Positions 33,979 through 45,596 of a stretch of DNA of 64,000 bases are shown one piece after another. The translations under genes were made by a program, and so were the position numbers. Source of the DNA: Amaurobius ferox (taxonomy: Eukaryota > Arthropoda > Arachnida > Araneae > Amaurobiidae); NCBI GenBank assembly GCA_951213105.1, contig OX578152.1, forward strand, positions 98,616,568 through 98,680,567, in the 5' to 3' direction. The stretch's first letter is position 1. The number at the start of each line of letters is the position of its first letter. The notes below the pieces were generated by a model, which was given only the letters and a program-made list of their open reading frames with translations, was not told the origin of the DNA and made no database searches.

Positions 33979-35005
33979 TATTCTAAATTTTTCTTCCTAA
34001 ATTTTAATTCTAAATTCCTTAAATTTTTAATTCTGCTTTCCATGTGCCAAAATTTTTCTAACTTTTACTTTTATTATTCGATAATCTCTGCTTTAAAATT
34101 CACAATAATCCATTTTCCGATTTTGCAAATTGGATGTTCGTATCAAGCTTGCAATCATGGAAAACTGTTTGTATAACCCCAATATATTTCTTCAGCTGTT
34201 CTTTTATTTAGACCTTGTTATATTTTATTTAGACTTTTTTTTAGACCTTGTTAATGTTGGTCTGGAGGGAATGGGAGACCCGGAGTGCTTCCCGAGTACT
34301 GGAGGGAGGTATACTTCCCGGCAGTGAGACAAGTTACTCTAAACCAAGGGTGCACAGACCGCCGGGTGCTTGCAGCCCTCGCTTGGCTTGCTGACGGCCA
34401 GCCTTACTATGTATTATTTTAACTTTAACAAGTCACACGATAGGTCATTTTTAAAAATTGCACATGCGCACAGCAAGGTAGCTGTGGTGACAGGAGTGAC
34501 CGGACAGAGACAGAGACAACCGTTATCATTCAGTTGTCAATGCTTGAGCCATCCTCATGGTTTTACGTTGCATTGTATTTTTTGGTGTGTTTGAATTGCT
34601 GGCGATAGAGACAAATTACTGTTATTTAATGTATTTCGGTCAACCTTGTAAACATCTATTGCCTATCTACTTACGATAATCAGCTAGTAATAATGTTAAC
34701 AAATTTTATAATTCGTCTATTTGTCATATGAGTATTTTGTTTTTGTAGGTGTGGTGTGGTTGCTTCAATTAATTATCAATGTGGTTGCTTCAATTAATGT
34801 GTATGTGTTCTTGTGTGTATGCATATGTGGTTGTTTGTGTAAGTGCATATTTGTATATGTATTTGCATGTAAAATTCGGGTAAGATAACTTATGAACGCA
34901 TGTAGGTACCGGCATGATATTTCATATGTGGATATATTATGTAAAATAATTGAAGGAGTTGGTATTTGTTTCGTATAAATTCCACGATTAAAATACAAAA
35001 TTTTA
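33979..35005. other. No gene; one GC-richer patch resembling a hAT end
   Basis: AT-rich except 34,250-34,400, where CCAAGGGTGCACAGACCGCC and GCAGCCCTCG resemble the start of some hAT elements (CAGGGGTGCNCAA...GCGGCCC). No matching other end was found. The rest has only TG/CA-rich words at 34,745-34,870. Confidence 0.35.
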
Positions 35006-35007
35006 GA

Positions 35008-35009
<2 letters not shown>

Positions 35010-35062
<53 letters not shown>

Positions 35063-35172
35063 ATATATACATACATATATATACACATATATATATATAT
35101 ATACACATATATAAATATACATACATGTATATACATATATATACATATATATATATACATATATATATATAC
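35010..35172. repeat. (TA)n / TATACA microsatellite
   Basis: About 160 bp of TA with TACATA and CACATA interruptions. The TYIYIYI-type open frames over it are artefacts. Confidence 0.95.
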
Positions 35173-35230
35173 CGGGGGTCAGAATTAAAACACCCCTATT
35201 TTGAACTCTCTATACATCGAACTACTCAGT

Positions 35231-35285
35231 TGTTGTTGTTGAAACCCAGACCGTCCGACCTACCAGAAAGGTGTAAGGTAACTGT
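35231..35285 (-). repeat. Tail-only SINE insertion, 55 bp
   Basis: A 55-bp SINE 3' end in reverse orientation flanked by identical 14-bp TCGAACTACTCAGT at 35,217-35,230 and 35,286-35,299. Confidence 0.85.
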
Positions 35286-35466
35286 TCGAACTACTCAGTG
35301 TAAAGGCTCCAAAATTGTTGAACCTACTATTCAAGACATGGGGAAAGGGATTAGGCGAAAAAAAGAATTAGTTCCAGAAACACCGATAGGTGGCGCTGTA
35401 CAACAAAAAATACACATTTGTAACACATTTTATTCGAACGTACCAAACATTCATATCACAAGGACC

Positions 35467-36752
35467 TTATCGATGCAGGGAATGCTGCTCAATATGGTTC
35501 CCTTCTTCAAGATGTAAAATCTGCAGCCTGTGGACAGCATGTTCAACCGCGGATCGTAATTGGTTGATTGAGATGCTTCTCACATGCAGAGTGATACTGT
35601 CTTTCAAATCTGCCAAGGTTACCAGACGTTCTCGATAAACAAGACTTTTTAAGTATCCTCATAGCCAAAAATCACAGGGATTAAGATCTGGAGAACGAAA
35701 TGGTCAGGTTGTCCGAAATGCACGACTAATTACTCTACCATTAGTAAAATGTTGCCGAAGAAACTGCTGTACACAGAGTCCAATGTGTGGAGGCGCTCCA
35801 TCTTGCATAAAGGTAATTGAATCAGGACATTGGTGCTGTTGCAGTTGGGGTACAACAAAATTTTCGAGCATGTTTTTGTACCTCCTGGCCGTCACGGTGC
35901 ATGTCACAGGGCCATTGGGAGTAGCCTCTTCAAAAAAGAAAGGTCCAAGAATGAATGTGGCTGTGAATCCACACCAGACTGTAGCTTTCAGTGAGTGAAG
36001 TGGAATCTCTTGGAAGGTACGAGGGTTTTCCGTGTCCCAAATGCGACAGTTATGGGTGTTGACTGTTCCACTTAGATGGAAAGCCAAGCCAAGACGCTTC
36101 ATTTCGGGCTACCTTGGGACCGAAGGTCCCTTACGCCCACATCGAACATAAGAATGTCCACTGTGAGTGATGATGAAAAATAGCAATATGCACTCAGCAT
36201 TAGATGGGTGCTTTGAAGAGTCCAGTGGCGACTGAGTCTTAGATGGAAATGAGCTTCATCGCTCCATAGAATCTGCCATGGCCACGATGCATCCACTTCA
36301 ACTCTAGCCAGAAATGTCAATATAAAGGTCAGTCGCTTCTCCCTGTCGATGGTCAGCAAGTGGTGATTGTGACTAATTTTGTACTGGAAAAAATGCACTA
36401 TGTTTCTCAGTACGTTTCGCACTGTGCTGTAGGGAACACCCAAGTGTCGTGACACTCCACGTGCACTACTACAACCTATAACATTATCCATTGATTGTTC
36501 AACAATAGCGGTGGCAACATCGTCAACGACATCTGAACGAGTCGATTTGCGTCCCCGACCCGGCTGAACTCCAAGATGTCCAGTTTTCTCGAATCGAGAG
36601 ATCATTCTCCTGAGAGCTTGTGGAAGTAATGGTTCTTTGCGCAAATTCTTAAGTCGACGAAACTCTCGAAGTGCAGCTGGAGCTGCAGCATGTCCTTTGT
36701 TTTCATAAAGCAGCTTCACAAGCAAAGCGCGTTCTGGCAGTGTGACAGCCAT
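35467..36752 (-). pseudogene. DUF4817-type Tc1/mariner-superfamily transposase, interrupted
   Basis: Starts MAVTLPERALLVKLLYENKG, the N-terminal DUF4817-type helix-turn-helix, then a GRGRKS linker and a second DNA-binding part (SVSRHLG-like GVSRHLGVPYSTV). The catalytic core has WSDEAHFHL (first Asp), TARRYKNMLENFV, FMQDGAPPH (second Asp) and SPDLNPCDFW (third Asp), a DDD set with about 42 residues between the last two. The reading frame is cut after FHL by a 155-bp insertion with a 12-bp target duplication. Two tryptophan codons near the third Asp are TGA. The C-terminus (YRERLVTLADLKDSI) is otherwise readable to a TAA at 35,467. Inactive but recent enough to read along its length. Confidence 0.9.
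36083..36237 (-). mobile_element. 155-bp SINE-like retroposon with (TTGGC)n tail
   Basis: Bracketed by identical CTTAGATGGAAA at 36,071-36,082 and 36,238-36,249. On the minus strand it ends AGCCCGAAATGAAGCG then TCTTGGCTTGGC. The same end (CCCGAAATG...CGTCTTGGCTTGGC) occurs at ~62.5 kb, so this is a repeat family. The 5' head is not recognised as tRNA, 7SL or 5S. Confidence 0.75.
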
Positions 36753-36895
36753 CGCTGATAAGAATGAAAATTTCCCAGTTGTATCCCCTTTTATGCTCAG
36801 AACATAGTAGCTGCAAACCAAGGGTTTATGCAAATTTTTGTTCTTACAGTGCGAAATTGCAGTTACAATGACAGTTTAAGTTTCTTCACTTTTTA

Positions 36896-37260
36896 AGACT
36901 TTACAACATAGTTGAAAAGTGTTTATGACTTTGTTCATTCTGTCTGTCTGTCCGTCCGTTAACACAATAACTGCCGTAAAAACGACTTTATTAAAATGAA
37001 ATTTTAGTATGTTTTTCAGACGGTCTGTGGACCTATGGGAATATAAATAATATCACCCAATTAGTTTTTTATTGAATCCGGGTTGAAAAAATGAAATACA
37101 TTGAACCCTATGGGACCTAATTTTTCAAACATTTTTTAAGCAAATGTAAAATTTACAAATTGCTTCGAAATTTTTAGGAAATATTCACATTATCCCATAA
37201 AATATATAAAAAAAAATTCAGTAAAATATGTTAGTAGTTTTTTAATTAAAAATTATTTAA
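36896..37260 (+). repeat. Rep-A repeat, 5' part
   Basis: Hairpin and the first ~360 bp of Rep-A (GTTCATTCTGTCTGTCTGTC, GACGGTCTGTGG, CACCCAATTAG). It stops at an AAATATAGGG-type sequence shared with the next copy. Confidence 0.75.
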
Positions 37261-37671
37261 TATAGGGAGAAAAATAAATTCAATTAAATTCTGACTATTG
37301 GGATATCCACCAGAAAGAAAAAAGATATATATTCTATAATAAATATCTTTCCAAGAGTTTAATTATTTTGTATATGAGAGAGACTTCACATTTTAAAATA
37401 AATTTAGTAGATAATAATTTTTCAAATTTTTTTTTAATTTTATATAACTCTTCATGATTATTAATTATCATATATTATTCGTTTCCATACCATTGAATTT
37501 TGTTGATTTTCTATAACTTGATAACTCGTGTTTTGTATTTTTCTCCATTTGATTGATGATTTGCTGTTTTATATTTTATTCTGTGGGTGTTTTAGAAAGT
37601 TAGGTTTATCGTGTTGCAGCTTCTTACTTTTTGTTCATTAGATTTTCAAACTACTATTATTAACACTTTAC
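37261..37671. repeat. Unclassified sequence repeated after both partial Rep-A copies
   Basis: The part from 37,258 to about 37,460 (TTAAATTCTGAC.TTGGGATATCC.CCAGAAAG) recurs at about 38,170-38,390. So a larger unit of Rep-A part plus this sequence is tandemly duplicated. The segment at 37,485-37,575 matches 8,956-9,075. Confidence 0.6.
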
Positions 37672-38175
37672 AACAAAGTTGAAAAGTGTTTATGACTTTG
37701 TTCATTCTGTCTGTCCGTTAGCACAGACATTTATTATATAATTATATATTAATAATTATAATAATAATATAATAATATGACATTTATTATATAATTATAT
37801 ATTAATAATTATAATAATAATATAATATAATAATAATTATATATAATTAATTATAAATATAAAAGTTAGCATAGTCAGTTTCTGCTGCCGTAAAAATGAC
37901 TTTATCAAAATGAAATTTTAGTATGTTTTTCAGACGGTCTGTGGGACCTATGGGAATATAAATAACTAATATCACCCAATTAGTTTTTTATTGAACCCGG
38001 GTTGAAAAAATGAAATACATTGAACCCTACGGGACCTAATTTTTCAAACATTTTTTAAGTAAATTTAAAATTCACGAATTGCTTCGAAATTTTTAGGAAG
38101 TATTCATATTATCCCATAGAATATATAAAAAAAAATTCAGTAAAATATGTTAAGTAGTTTTTTAATTAAAAATTA
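37672..38175 (+). repeat. Rep-A repeat, 5' part, split by an AT-rich insertion
   Basis: Same 5' part of Rep-A as at 36.9 kb but interrupted after GTTAGCAC at ~37,725-37,885. The insert is two near-identical ~60-bp AT-only units (ACATTTATTATATAATTATA...) plus a tail. Confidence 0.7.
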
Positions 38176-38574
38176 TTAAATATAGGGAAAAAAACAAATT
38201 CAATTAAATTCTGACTTTGGGATATCCTCCAGAAAGAAAAGAGATATATTATATAATAAATACCATCAAGAGATATATTATATAATTTAATCATTTTGCA
38301 TATGAGAGAGGCTTTACATTTTAAAATAAATTTGGTAGATAACAATTTTTCATTTTTTTTTTAATTTTATATAACTCTTCATGATATACTTATTTGATGG
38401 CATGTTTAATGCACTTTCCTACGTCCTAGAGAGTTAAAATTTGGTACACAGCTTAAATTTGTTGAACATTTTATTCGACAAAAATTTGATGGATCTTTAA
38501 ATATAGATTATACATTTTTTTCGAAATGGCTTGAAAATAATCCCCGTTCACTTCTATAAATCATTGTTGTAATA

Positions 38575-39405
38575 TTGTTAAAAATTCTGATGTGGACAGC
38601 ACATGTCTTTCCCTGCAGACTCATATTCGTTCTCTTTATTTCTTCAATAATAATTTGAGTTTATCTGCACAAAATAACAACCATAAGTATTTTAAATGAC
38701 ATTGAATTTACACGTTAAACTTAAATTTGTTTCTCATTTGATAGCTGGACTTATTGTCAAAAGTGGCGTAGCGAAAACGCGAAAAAACTAGAATATCTCA
38801 AGAACGGCTAGTCCTAGAGTAATGGGGTTAGTCTTATTCTTTTTGTTGTCAAAAATCACGTATAAAATAGGAATTTAATTGATATAATCGAGCACACGTA
38901 GTCTTTTATTTTTATATATAACGATTTTTGCGGGCCATTTCGCAAAAATAGCCAGTTCCTTTTTCCCGAATCATACTAGAATAACCTACAAATGACTTAT
39001 ATACAAAATTTTGTTAAATTTGGTATGTAAATCACTTGTAGGTTATTGAAATATTATACATTTTGTTAAATTTGTTCCATTAGTTTTTAGCTAGAGTGGA
39101 TAAAGGCAATTTCTGCGGCCATTTCGCAAAGAAGGCAGATTCTTTTATTACGAATCGTACTATAATCTAATGAACATCAGTACTTCCCACAAGAAACATA
39201 CCTACCAAATTGTATGAAATTCGGTCCATTAGTTTTTTAATTAGAGTGGATGTAATATCCTCACAGACACACAGAAACATACAGATACACCCTTACACAC
39301 ACAGACGTCTTCCTAAAAATAGTATTTTCGTGTTCTAGAAGTCCCAAAACGTGTAGATCCTTTGAAAATTCGAGTTCCGATCTTTGGCACGATTCCAATA
39401 CTTTG
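38575..39405 (+). repeat. Rep-B repeat, copy with about two internal units
   Basis: Starts AAAAATTCTGATGTGGACAGC and has GGCCATTTCGCAAA units at ~38,933 and ~39,118. It ends in the ACAGACGTCTTCC block; the terminal hairpin is lost after AATACTTTGAG. Confidence 0.65.
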
Positions 39406-39419
39406 AGTACATACACACA

Positions 39420-39848
39420 TATATTATCTGTGTATCTAAATTCCGTGCCTATGCAATTACAATAGTTGTGATTTAAAATGATCCCTAAACTTTTATTATT
39501 TCTTCAACGAAGCCTAATTTTAACATATGCAGAATGCAAAAATCTCAAGCGATTGTAAGATGACTTACATAAGAATTGCTGAATTTTTTTCACACAAAAT
39601 TATTTAGCTCTGGAGTCTGGAATACAAGTTATATGAATGAAATATTCATTGATTTTGCATAAAGAATCAGATGATTTATATTTCTATACAGTTTTAAATA
39701 TTTAAGTATAATAAATTTCTGTAGTACTGTGATAATGTAAAAGATATCACCACTGAATGTATCACATTTCAGAAATTTTTAAATGAAATTACATTTCAGT
39801 TGGAAAGTGTTTCTTAATCAATGCTTATGCATGATTGATCTTTCTTGT
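39420..39848 (+). repeat. Rep-A repeat, 3' part
   Basis: The last ~430 bp of Rep-A ending GATTGATCTTTCTTG, directly against the microsatellite. Confidence 0.65.
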
Positions 39849-39882
<34 letters not shown>

Positions 39883-39933
39883 CATATATATACATATATA
39901 CACATATATATATACATACATATATATATATAC

Positions 39934-39984
<51 letters not shown>
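39849..39984. repeat. (TA)n / TATACA microsatellite
   Basis: About 135 bp of TA with TACATA interruptions, starting exactly at the Rep-A end. Open frames over it are artefacts. Confidence 0.95.
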
Positions 39985-41430
39985 ATGATTTAAGGTGAGA
40001 ATTTACAAAGTAGAATTTTAGAAACAAACAAAGAACCATTTGGAAACGAAGTTCTGCACTTTTAAAATAGAAAATGTTTAGCAATTAATAGAAGTCTGTT
40101 TACTGTAACGATTTGGTCAAATATTACTATATCTTGTTAACAAAATGTTATCTATAGATATAATTTATATTTCAGGATAAAAAAAAATACTGAAAATTAA
40201 TTAAAAATAATTTGCAATGACAATTTGAAAAAGAAAGCTAAAACAGTCGTAACAAAATTTGAAAATAAATGTGTAAGAAAAGAAAGTGTTGCAGAATTTT
40301 AATCCACGCATTTTAAAACTGTATATTTTAGAGATTTAAAACTACGTAGATTAAGATTCTTAAAAAAGAAAGTTGTGTATAACAATGAACAAACTACCAC
40401 AATGGCACACTTTTACAATTTTCTGGAACTGTTACAATGCACCGTTCTAGCGCGAACGTGCCAAATGTGGCTCTCATTTGTAGCAGTGAAGAGACACATA
40501 CTGGCCATGCTTTTCAGATCACCAAACAATGGGAAGGCTACCTCTAGTGATTCTAGCTCTTTGTGCATAACTCTGCTAACAGTACCGCTCTCTAGTGCAC
40601 ATTGTGTAAACTAAAAACTCTAAATTTTCACTGCTTTTTTTTCCAATTGTCATGCGCTGTTTTAATATAAATGTTTTAGTTTGAAAATAACATCTCATTC
40701 AATATTAACGCGTTTCATTTGTATTGAAAGTAAATTAAAAAAATGCAAGACGTGCTAATTATCTTTTTCATCTATGAGAATTTTAATAGAATTATAGCAC
40801 CTGTACATTAATTTTAAAATACGGACGTATAAATTTCAGAATATTAATGCATGAAAATATAACATTATCTATAATATATTTTTAGATTTTATTTTCTTAA
40901 TTGATATTTTCCTGCAGTGAAGTTCTAATCCACTTCACAAAAATAAGCAGAATATGCATATTGTTAAGCGCATAAAACAAATTGTAATAATTACACATTT
41001 AAAATTTATTTTATGTTCTTAACAATGCTATAGAAAGTTTACTTTTAAGTTTGTATTTTTGAGGATGTTTCAAATATACACTGTTAAAATCCTTACCTTT
41101 AACTTGAAACACTGCAAAATTATCTTTACCTTGAAATAATGCAAATCTTTTAATATTTGAACTCCTTAGTGTCCAAATCTGTATCTATTATCAGAAAACT
41201 CGAATTCTAATAACTCAGTTTAAAATGTATTTATAAAAGGTAGCACTCTGCAATTAATAGGATATTAATTTTAAAATGCAATCTATATTTCAATCTATGC
41301 ACTGTTTTTAAGAATGTATTAATCACAAGCAAATAGAGGGAAATGTTATAAGAAACAAAAAATTGTAAGTTGTTATCTATATAAATAAAATTGAAAATCT
41401 GCCTGTGTGAACTGCCTGCGGGATTCCTTT
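39985..41430. other. No gene seen
   Basis: AT-rich. A modest open stretch at 40,375-40,614 has no recognisable domain. Confidence 0.4.
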
Positions 41431-41509
41431 TACCTTCAATTTTAAATTGTTTTCTGTCACTGACATACCCCGATTTACAACCAGGAACAAAACATGCACT
41501 AGAAACCAT
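41431..41509 (-). pseudogene. Possible THAP zinc-finger start
   Basis: From a methionine at 41,509 the minus strand reads MVSSACFVPGCKSGYVSD, which resembles the Cx2-4C opening of THAP DNA-binding domains (CxVPGCKS). The frame then departs from the family before the expected C and H. It may come from a P-element or THAP9-type transposon. Confidence 0.35.
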
Positions 41510-41644
41510 ATTTTGAGAAAATAACAGTACAGATAATAACGGAATAAATAAAAATTAAATAAACTTCTAATCAACCTAATGCTATTTGAATGGAACAACC
41601 ATAACTGTGCTAACAGCAGCGCTACTAAACTAGAAGCTTCCTTT

Positions 41645-41854
41645 CTACAAATCAATTATCCCTTTTCTCCGGAGCAACCTATTTCGTTTCCCCTCCTTCC
41701 TTTTAGCCTTCATGATGGAAACCAAAGGAATTTTCGCCTTTTTAAAACACCTGGGTCTTTTTGATTTCTCAATGAGAAGTATTGGAATTCTGTGAGTACC
41801 AGTTGCATTTGCACAGGCCATCAGCATCATTCTCGTGGGTCTAGTTCGTTCCAT
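41645..41854 (-). pseudogene. pogo/Tigger transposase, internal fragment
   Basis: Reads MLMACANATGTHRIPILLIEKSKRPRCFKK, which matches the start of the DDE domain in Tigger/jerky transposases (CNA.GTHK.P.LVIGK...PRCFKN). About 45 informative residues; the flanks diverge. Possibly of the same family as the remnant at 11.0-11.8 kb. Confidence 0.65.
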
Positions 41855-42330
41855 TCAAGAGAAAAGATACTTTGGGTAATGGTAATAGTTTTGTATCTTG
41901 ACGCCTAACAATTCGCCAAGTCATTTATCTACTATAAGAATAACCTTTTCTCCGTCCATAACACTTATCTAAATTTTGGCGACTAATTTGGCAGAATATA
42001 GCTAAAAATTGGCACCTTTTTTTCATGCTGCCAAGTTGACAAAAATGTCACAAATTTATACAAATGGTGCTAAATTAATGAAAACTGCGACTAATTGATG
42101 AAAATTCAATATCTTGGAAAGAATATAAAAATCTATACAAATAACTTATTCCACAGTCTGTAACGCTTGGTGAAATTTCGACGACAAACATTGCGGAATT
42201 TCACTAACTTCGCGATTTTTTAATATTGCAAAATTGACTAAAATGTTGCCAAACTGATAAAATTCTTGCTAAATTACTAAAACTGATGCTAAATCAATGA
42301 ATATGATGACTAATTAATGAATATTCAATA
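41825..42330 (+). repeat. Rep-C repeat, 3' half
   Basis: Matches the second half of Rep-C copy 1 from ATTCTCGTGGGTCTAG onward, including ATCTACTATAAGAATAAC and the GCCAA-rich module. That module is partly repeated at 42,120-42,330. Confidence 0.55.
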
Positions 42331-42559
42331 TCTTGAAATAGAAATTAAATGACACTAAATGGGAGGTAATGTTTTGCAAATTTTGAATTCCATCATATGA
42401 CAAGCATACCTTCCAGTATTGAAAAAATGTTCTCTTTGTTTGTCTGTAACGCTTGGCAAATAATCTAGCGAAATATCGCCAACTTGGTGCTATTTCGCTC
42501 CAGGGTGATGAAAATATCATCAAAATTGCAGAAATGATGCTAAGTTAACGAAAATGCCG

Positions 42560-42972
42560 CCAAATTGATGAATCAATTATTTAAATATATTTCAAGAATG
42601 ATTCTATTGCTTAATGAGGATGCTATCAATATTAATAATTGTCAAAGTAGAGTTGCGTGAAATATAAGTTAATTACGAACTTCGAAATAGTTGGGGTCTT
42701 CTGAACATTCGATTGTGTTAAAAAACAATAGGCTTCCAGTATTCAATGATTGTAATTTTTGTACCAAATTTCGTTCAAATCGCTCTATTCGTTCGTGAAA
42801 TATGGTCTCCCTCCACAGACTGACGGACACACACACACCACCTCAAAAACGTTCGATTCGTGTTCAATGATGATCGAAATGTACTTTCATATCAAAAACT
42901 CCAGTGCGCATTTTTGATACCATCAAAATACTTTCCTTTTACATTATGCTATGTATATAAGGAAAGTAATAA
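42560..42972 (-). repeat. Rep-C repeat, hairpin half, reverse
   Basis: Hairpin at 42,932-42,970 (ACTTTCCTTTTACATTATG...TATAAGGAAAGT), then leftward the reverse of the Rep-C 5' half. Together with the preceding piece it is a rearranged Rep-C. Confidence 0.6.
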
Positions 42973-42981
42973 GACATTAAA

Positions 42982-43240
42982 ATGCATAAAAAATGGTTTC
43001 AGAAGACTGGTATGGAGATTTCTAAAAAAGAGGAAACTGGTGGCTTACTTGAGCTAACAGTAAATTTGGAAATGAGTTATTCTGAGTTTGAAAACTGCAT
43101 ATCTGTCGATGATAATGTGATGACTTCTGGCATAGTACACCCAATTCAAGAAGATTATGTTACTGAAATATAAGCTAAATAAAATAATGATGCAGATGAT
43201 GATTGCAATGAAGATGAGGAATTTTAAACAGAATTCCCAA
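42982..43240 (+). pseudogene. Possible Tigger-type transposase C-terminal fragment
   Basis: A 63-residue frame starting MHKKWFQKTGMEISKK and including EFENCISVDDNVMTSGIV, followed past a stop by an acidic NNDADDD.NEDEE stretch. The order (hydrophobic VDD segment, then acidic tail) resembles the end of Tigger transposases. Identity is not certain. Confidence 0.4.
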
Positions 43241-43410
43241 CATACTGTATGACTTTGGACTGAGCAGAAAAACAATTTTTTTTTTTAAATGAGAGGTGCA
43301 AGTGACTTTTTTTGTGTGACAAATCTTAGCTGACAAAAAATATAATGAAATAGACAATGAAACAAAACAAATTAATACTTAAGAGTGCTAACACATCATT
43401 ATTATTAATC

Positions 43411-44089
43411 GATTTAAATAAATTAAAGACGAGATCCTTAGATTTAAAAGTCAATAAACATCCTATAGAAATAGACATAAATTAAAAGTCAGAGTGCTTA
43501 TGGGCATCATTACCTTTCCTCAGTGGCATTATATGAAAATCACACCAACAAGCCTAAATACCATCCTTTCTTTTGATTAGTTGTAATAACCCCGGTTCAA
43601 TTTTAATGTATGACTCCCTGTGATTTATTTATACTGTTTTTCTATCTGTAATTTTGATTCTGTGCATATGTTAAGTTATGCCTGGCGATTCGTTCTCAAT
43701 TCCATGTGCATCAAACCTTTACAATATTACCTCTAATTTTTTTAAATTAAAATTAATTGCTTATAATATACATACTATGTTTGATATAAAACTTCATAAT
43801 TTGTCCTAATTTTGCATTATAAATGTTTTAAATTTAAATTTCTTGCTCAAGTTTTCATGTTGTTGCATTATGGTGTTTGTTGTAATGATGCCGATTTGTA
43901 ATATGCAATTTTTGCCTACCAATGTAGATGGTATTTAGGCTTGTTGGTGCAATTTTCATATAATGCCACTGAGGAAGGGTATATAATGATGCCCAAAAGT
44001 GCTCTGGCTTTTAATTTCTGTGTACATCTATAGGATGTTTATTAAATGACTTTTAAATCTAAGGATTTAGTCTTTAATTTATTTAAATT
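43411..44089. mobile_element. Foldback element with ~155-bp inverted arms
   Basis: The left arm (43,411-43,565) and right arm (43,927-44,089) are imperfect reverse complements. Examples: GGCATTATATGAAAATCACACC against GGTGCAATTTTCATATAATGCC, and CCTTAGATTTAAAAGTC against GACTTTTAAATCTAAGG. The spacer is ~360 bp. Right-arm sequence alone occurs at 11,831, at the start of duplication copy 1. Non-coding. Confidence 0.8.
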
Positions 44090-44445
44090 AAAACAAATAA
44101 GCCTTTTTCTTCTGTATCAAATATTTATATATATAATTTTTTGGGTCATGCATTGACAGGTTCTGCTTAAATTTTAACTTTTCAATACAATTAGAATTTT
44201 TAATAGGTTAATTCCAAAAAAAAATTTAAACATTTTTAAATCAAAGTGCTTAAAACACTCGTCTACTCAGAATATCGAAATCATCCAAATCTCGAGAGGG
44301 AAATTTCTCATCCTCACTTGATGGTACCATTGGGAGTTCTAGGCTATCATGTTTGTGACAAACTCAATCCCATATGTGACAATAATGAAATGTCATATTT
44401 TTCTAATTGGTATTTGCAAAATCAACTGATAAATACTATTCACGT

Positions 44446-44586
44446 ATGAGTAATAAATATCACTATCTGACAACATTGCAAGATGTATCTCTTTCATCAG
44501 GCAATGCTGTAGAAGGGGAAGTAATGGTTGATTCTTACAAGTTCATTAGGAGCATTGTTCTGCCACATCTCATGACAAAGGTCTGA
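44446..44586 (+). CDS. 46-residue ORF, copy 2 (uncertain)
   Basis: MSNKYHYLTTLQDVSLSSG...LPHLMTKV, same start, length and stop as at 12,302. Downstream, in another frame, KQREIVEKATDFAAVTAKFMPTI continues as if the ORF were once longer. Probably a decayed gene piece. Confidence 0.3.
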   Translation: MSNKYHYLTTLQDVSLSSGNAVEGEVMVDSYKFIRSIVLPHLMTKV

Positions 44587-45596
44587 TTGATGGCATAGGT
44601 AGTTCAGAAAAGTCACGAAGGCATGCAAAAGTTATAAAGCAAAGAGAAATAGTTGAAAAAGCCACAGATTTTGCCGCTGTTACTGCTAAATTTATGCCTA
44701 CCATCAGATGTAGATGATCTATTGGAAGTTGACATTACTGTGGGGATATTCATTTTGTCAGAATTTGCAGGGTATGAAATATCGAGCAATAAAGTTTTAT
44801 ATGTTGAGCAATACCAACTGAACAGCACTGATATATTGCAAATACTGCCAATGTCTATAATTTTAAATGAACTTGTCATATTTAGTGAATCTGTTGTTGC
44901 ACATGAGAAGGTATAATAAATATTATAAGTCTATAGAATGTTTCACAATTTATTAAAAATAAAAGAAACCTATTTAATAATTAATATGTATTAATTAATA
45001 AAGGACAATATTTAATATGTTTTATTTAATAAAGGAAAACCTATTTAATATGTATTTTGTAAAGCAGTTTTATTTCAGTTACAATTACCAGTAGTATTTG
45101 TTTCTGAATTAACCATTTATATTATATAAATAAAATGCAGCAATATATTTAAATTATGCATAAAATTTATACTCTGTCACATATGTGATCACCATGTCAA
45201 AAATACGAAGGCTCATTTAAATTGTGTGGAAAAAGAGCTTTATGAGTATAAAAATTTTTTTACCATAATTTCAGATTTTGTTTCAACTATATAAGAGATG
45301 GGAAAAAAACTTAGCTTTGAAATAATTGTACATTTGCTGCAGAAATAAATTTGAAAAGTGTTATGTTTAATATGCACTTACAAATGCTGAACTAAAGAGG
45401 TATTCCAAGTAAATGACTTCTGACATATTTTACATACAAATAGTTTTCCACCACTATGTTCAGTATTTGTAAACAAATGTCAATCTAAACTCATTCTTCT
45501 AGGAAATGATTTCACACCAGTATGTGTAAGCACATTCTGTACTAAACTTTTTTTATGAGTAAATGATTTCTAACATACTTCACATAAAAACGATTT

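Noticed and set aside
34338..34400. hAT element end
   Set aside because: The CCAAGGGTGCACAGACCG patch resembles a hAT terminus, but I found no partner inverted repeat or 8-bp duplication.
34966..35517. 183-residue ORF over the TA microsatellite
   Set aside because: Its first half is Tyr/Ile/Thr runs from TATACA repeats and its second half is in the DNA of the transposase C-terminus and a SINE tail.
39783..40084. ORFs over the 39.9-kb microsatellite
   Set aside because: Same artefact of TA/TACATA repeats on both strands.
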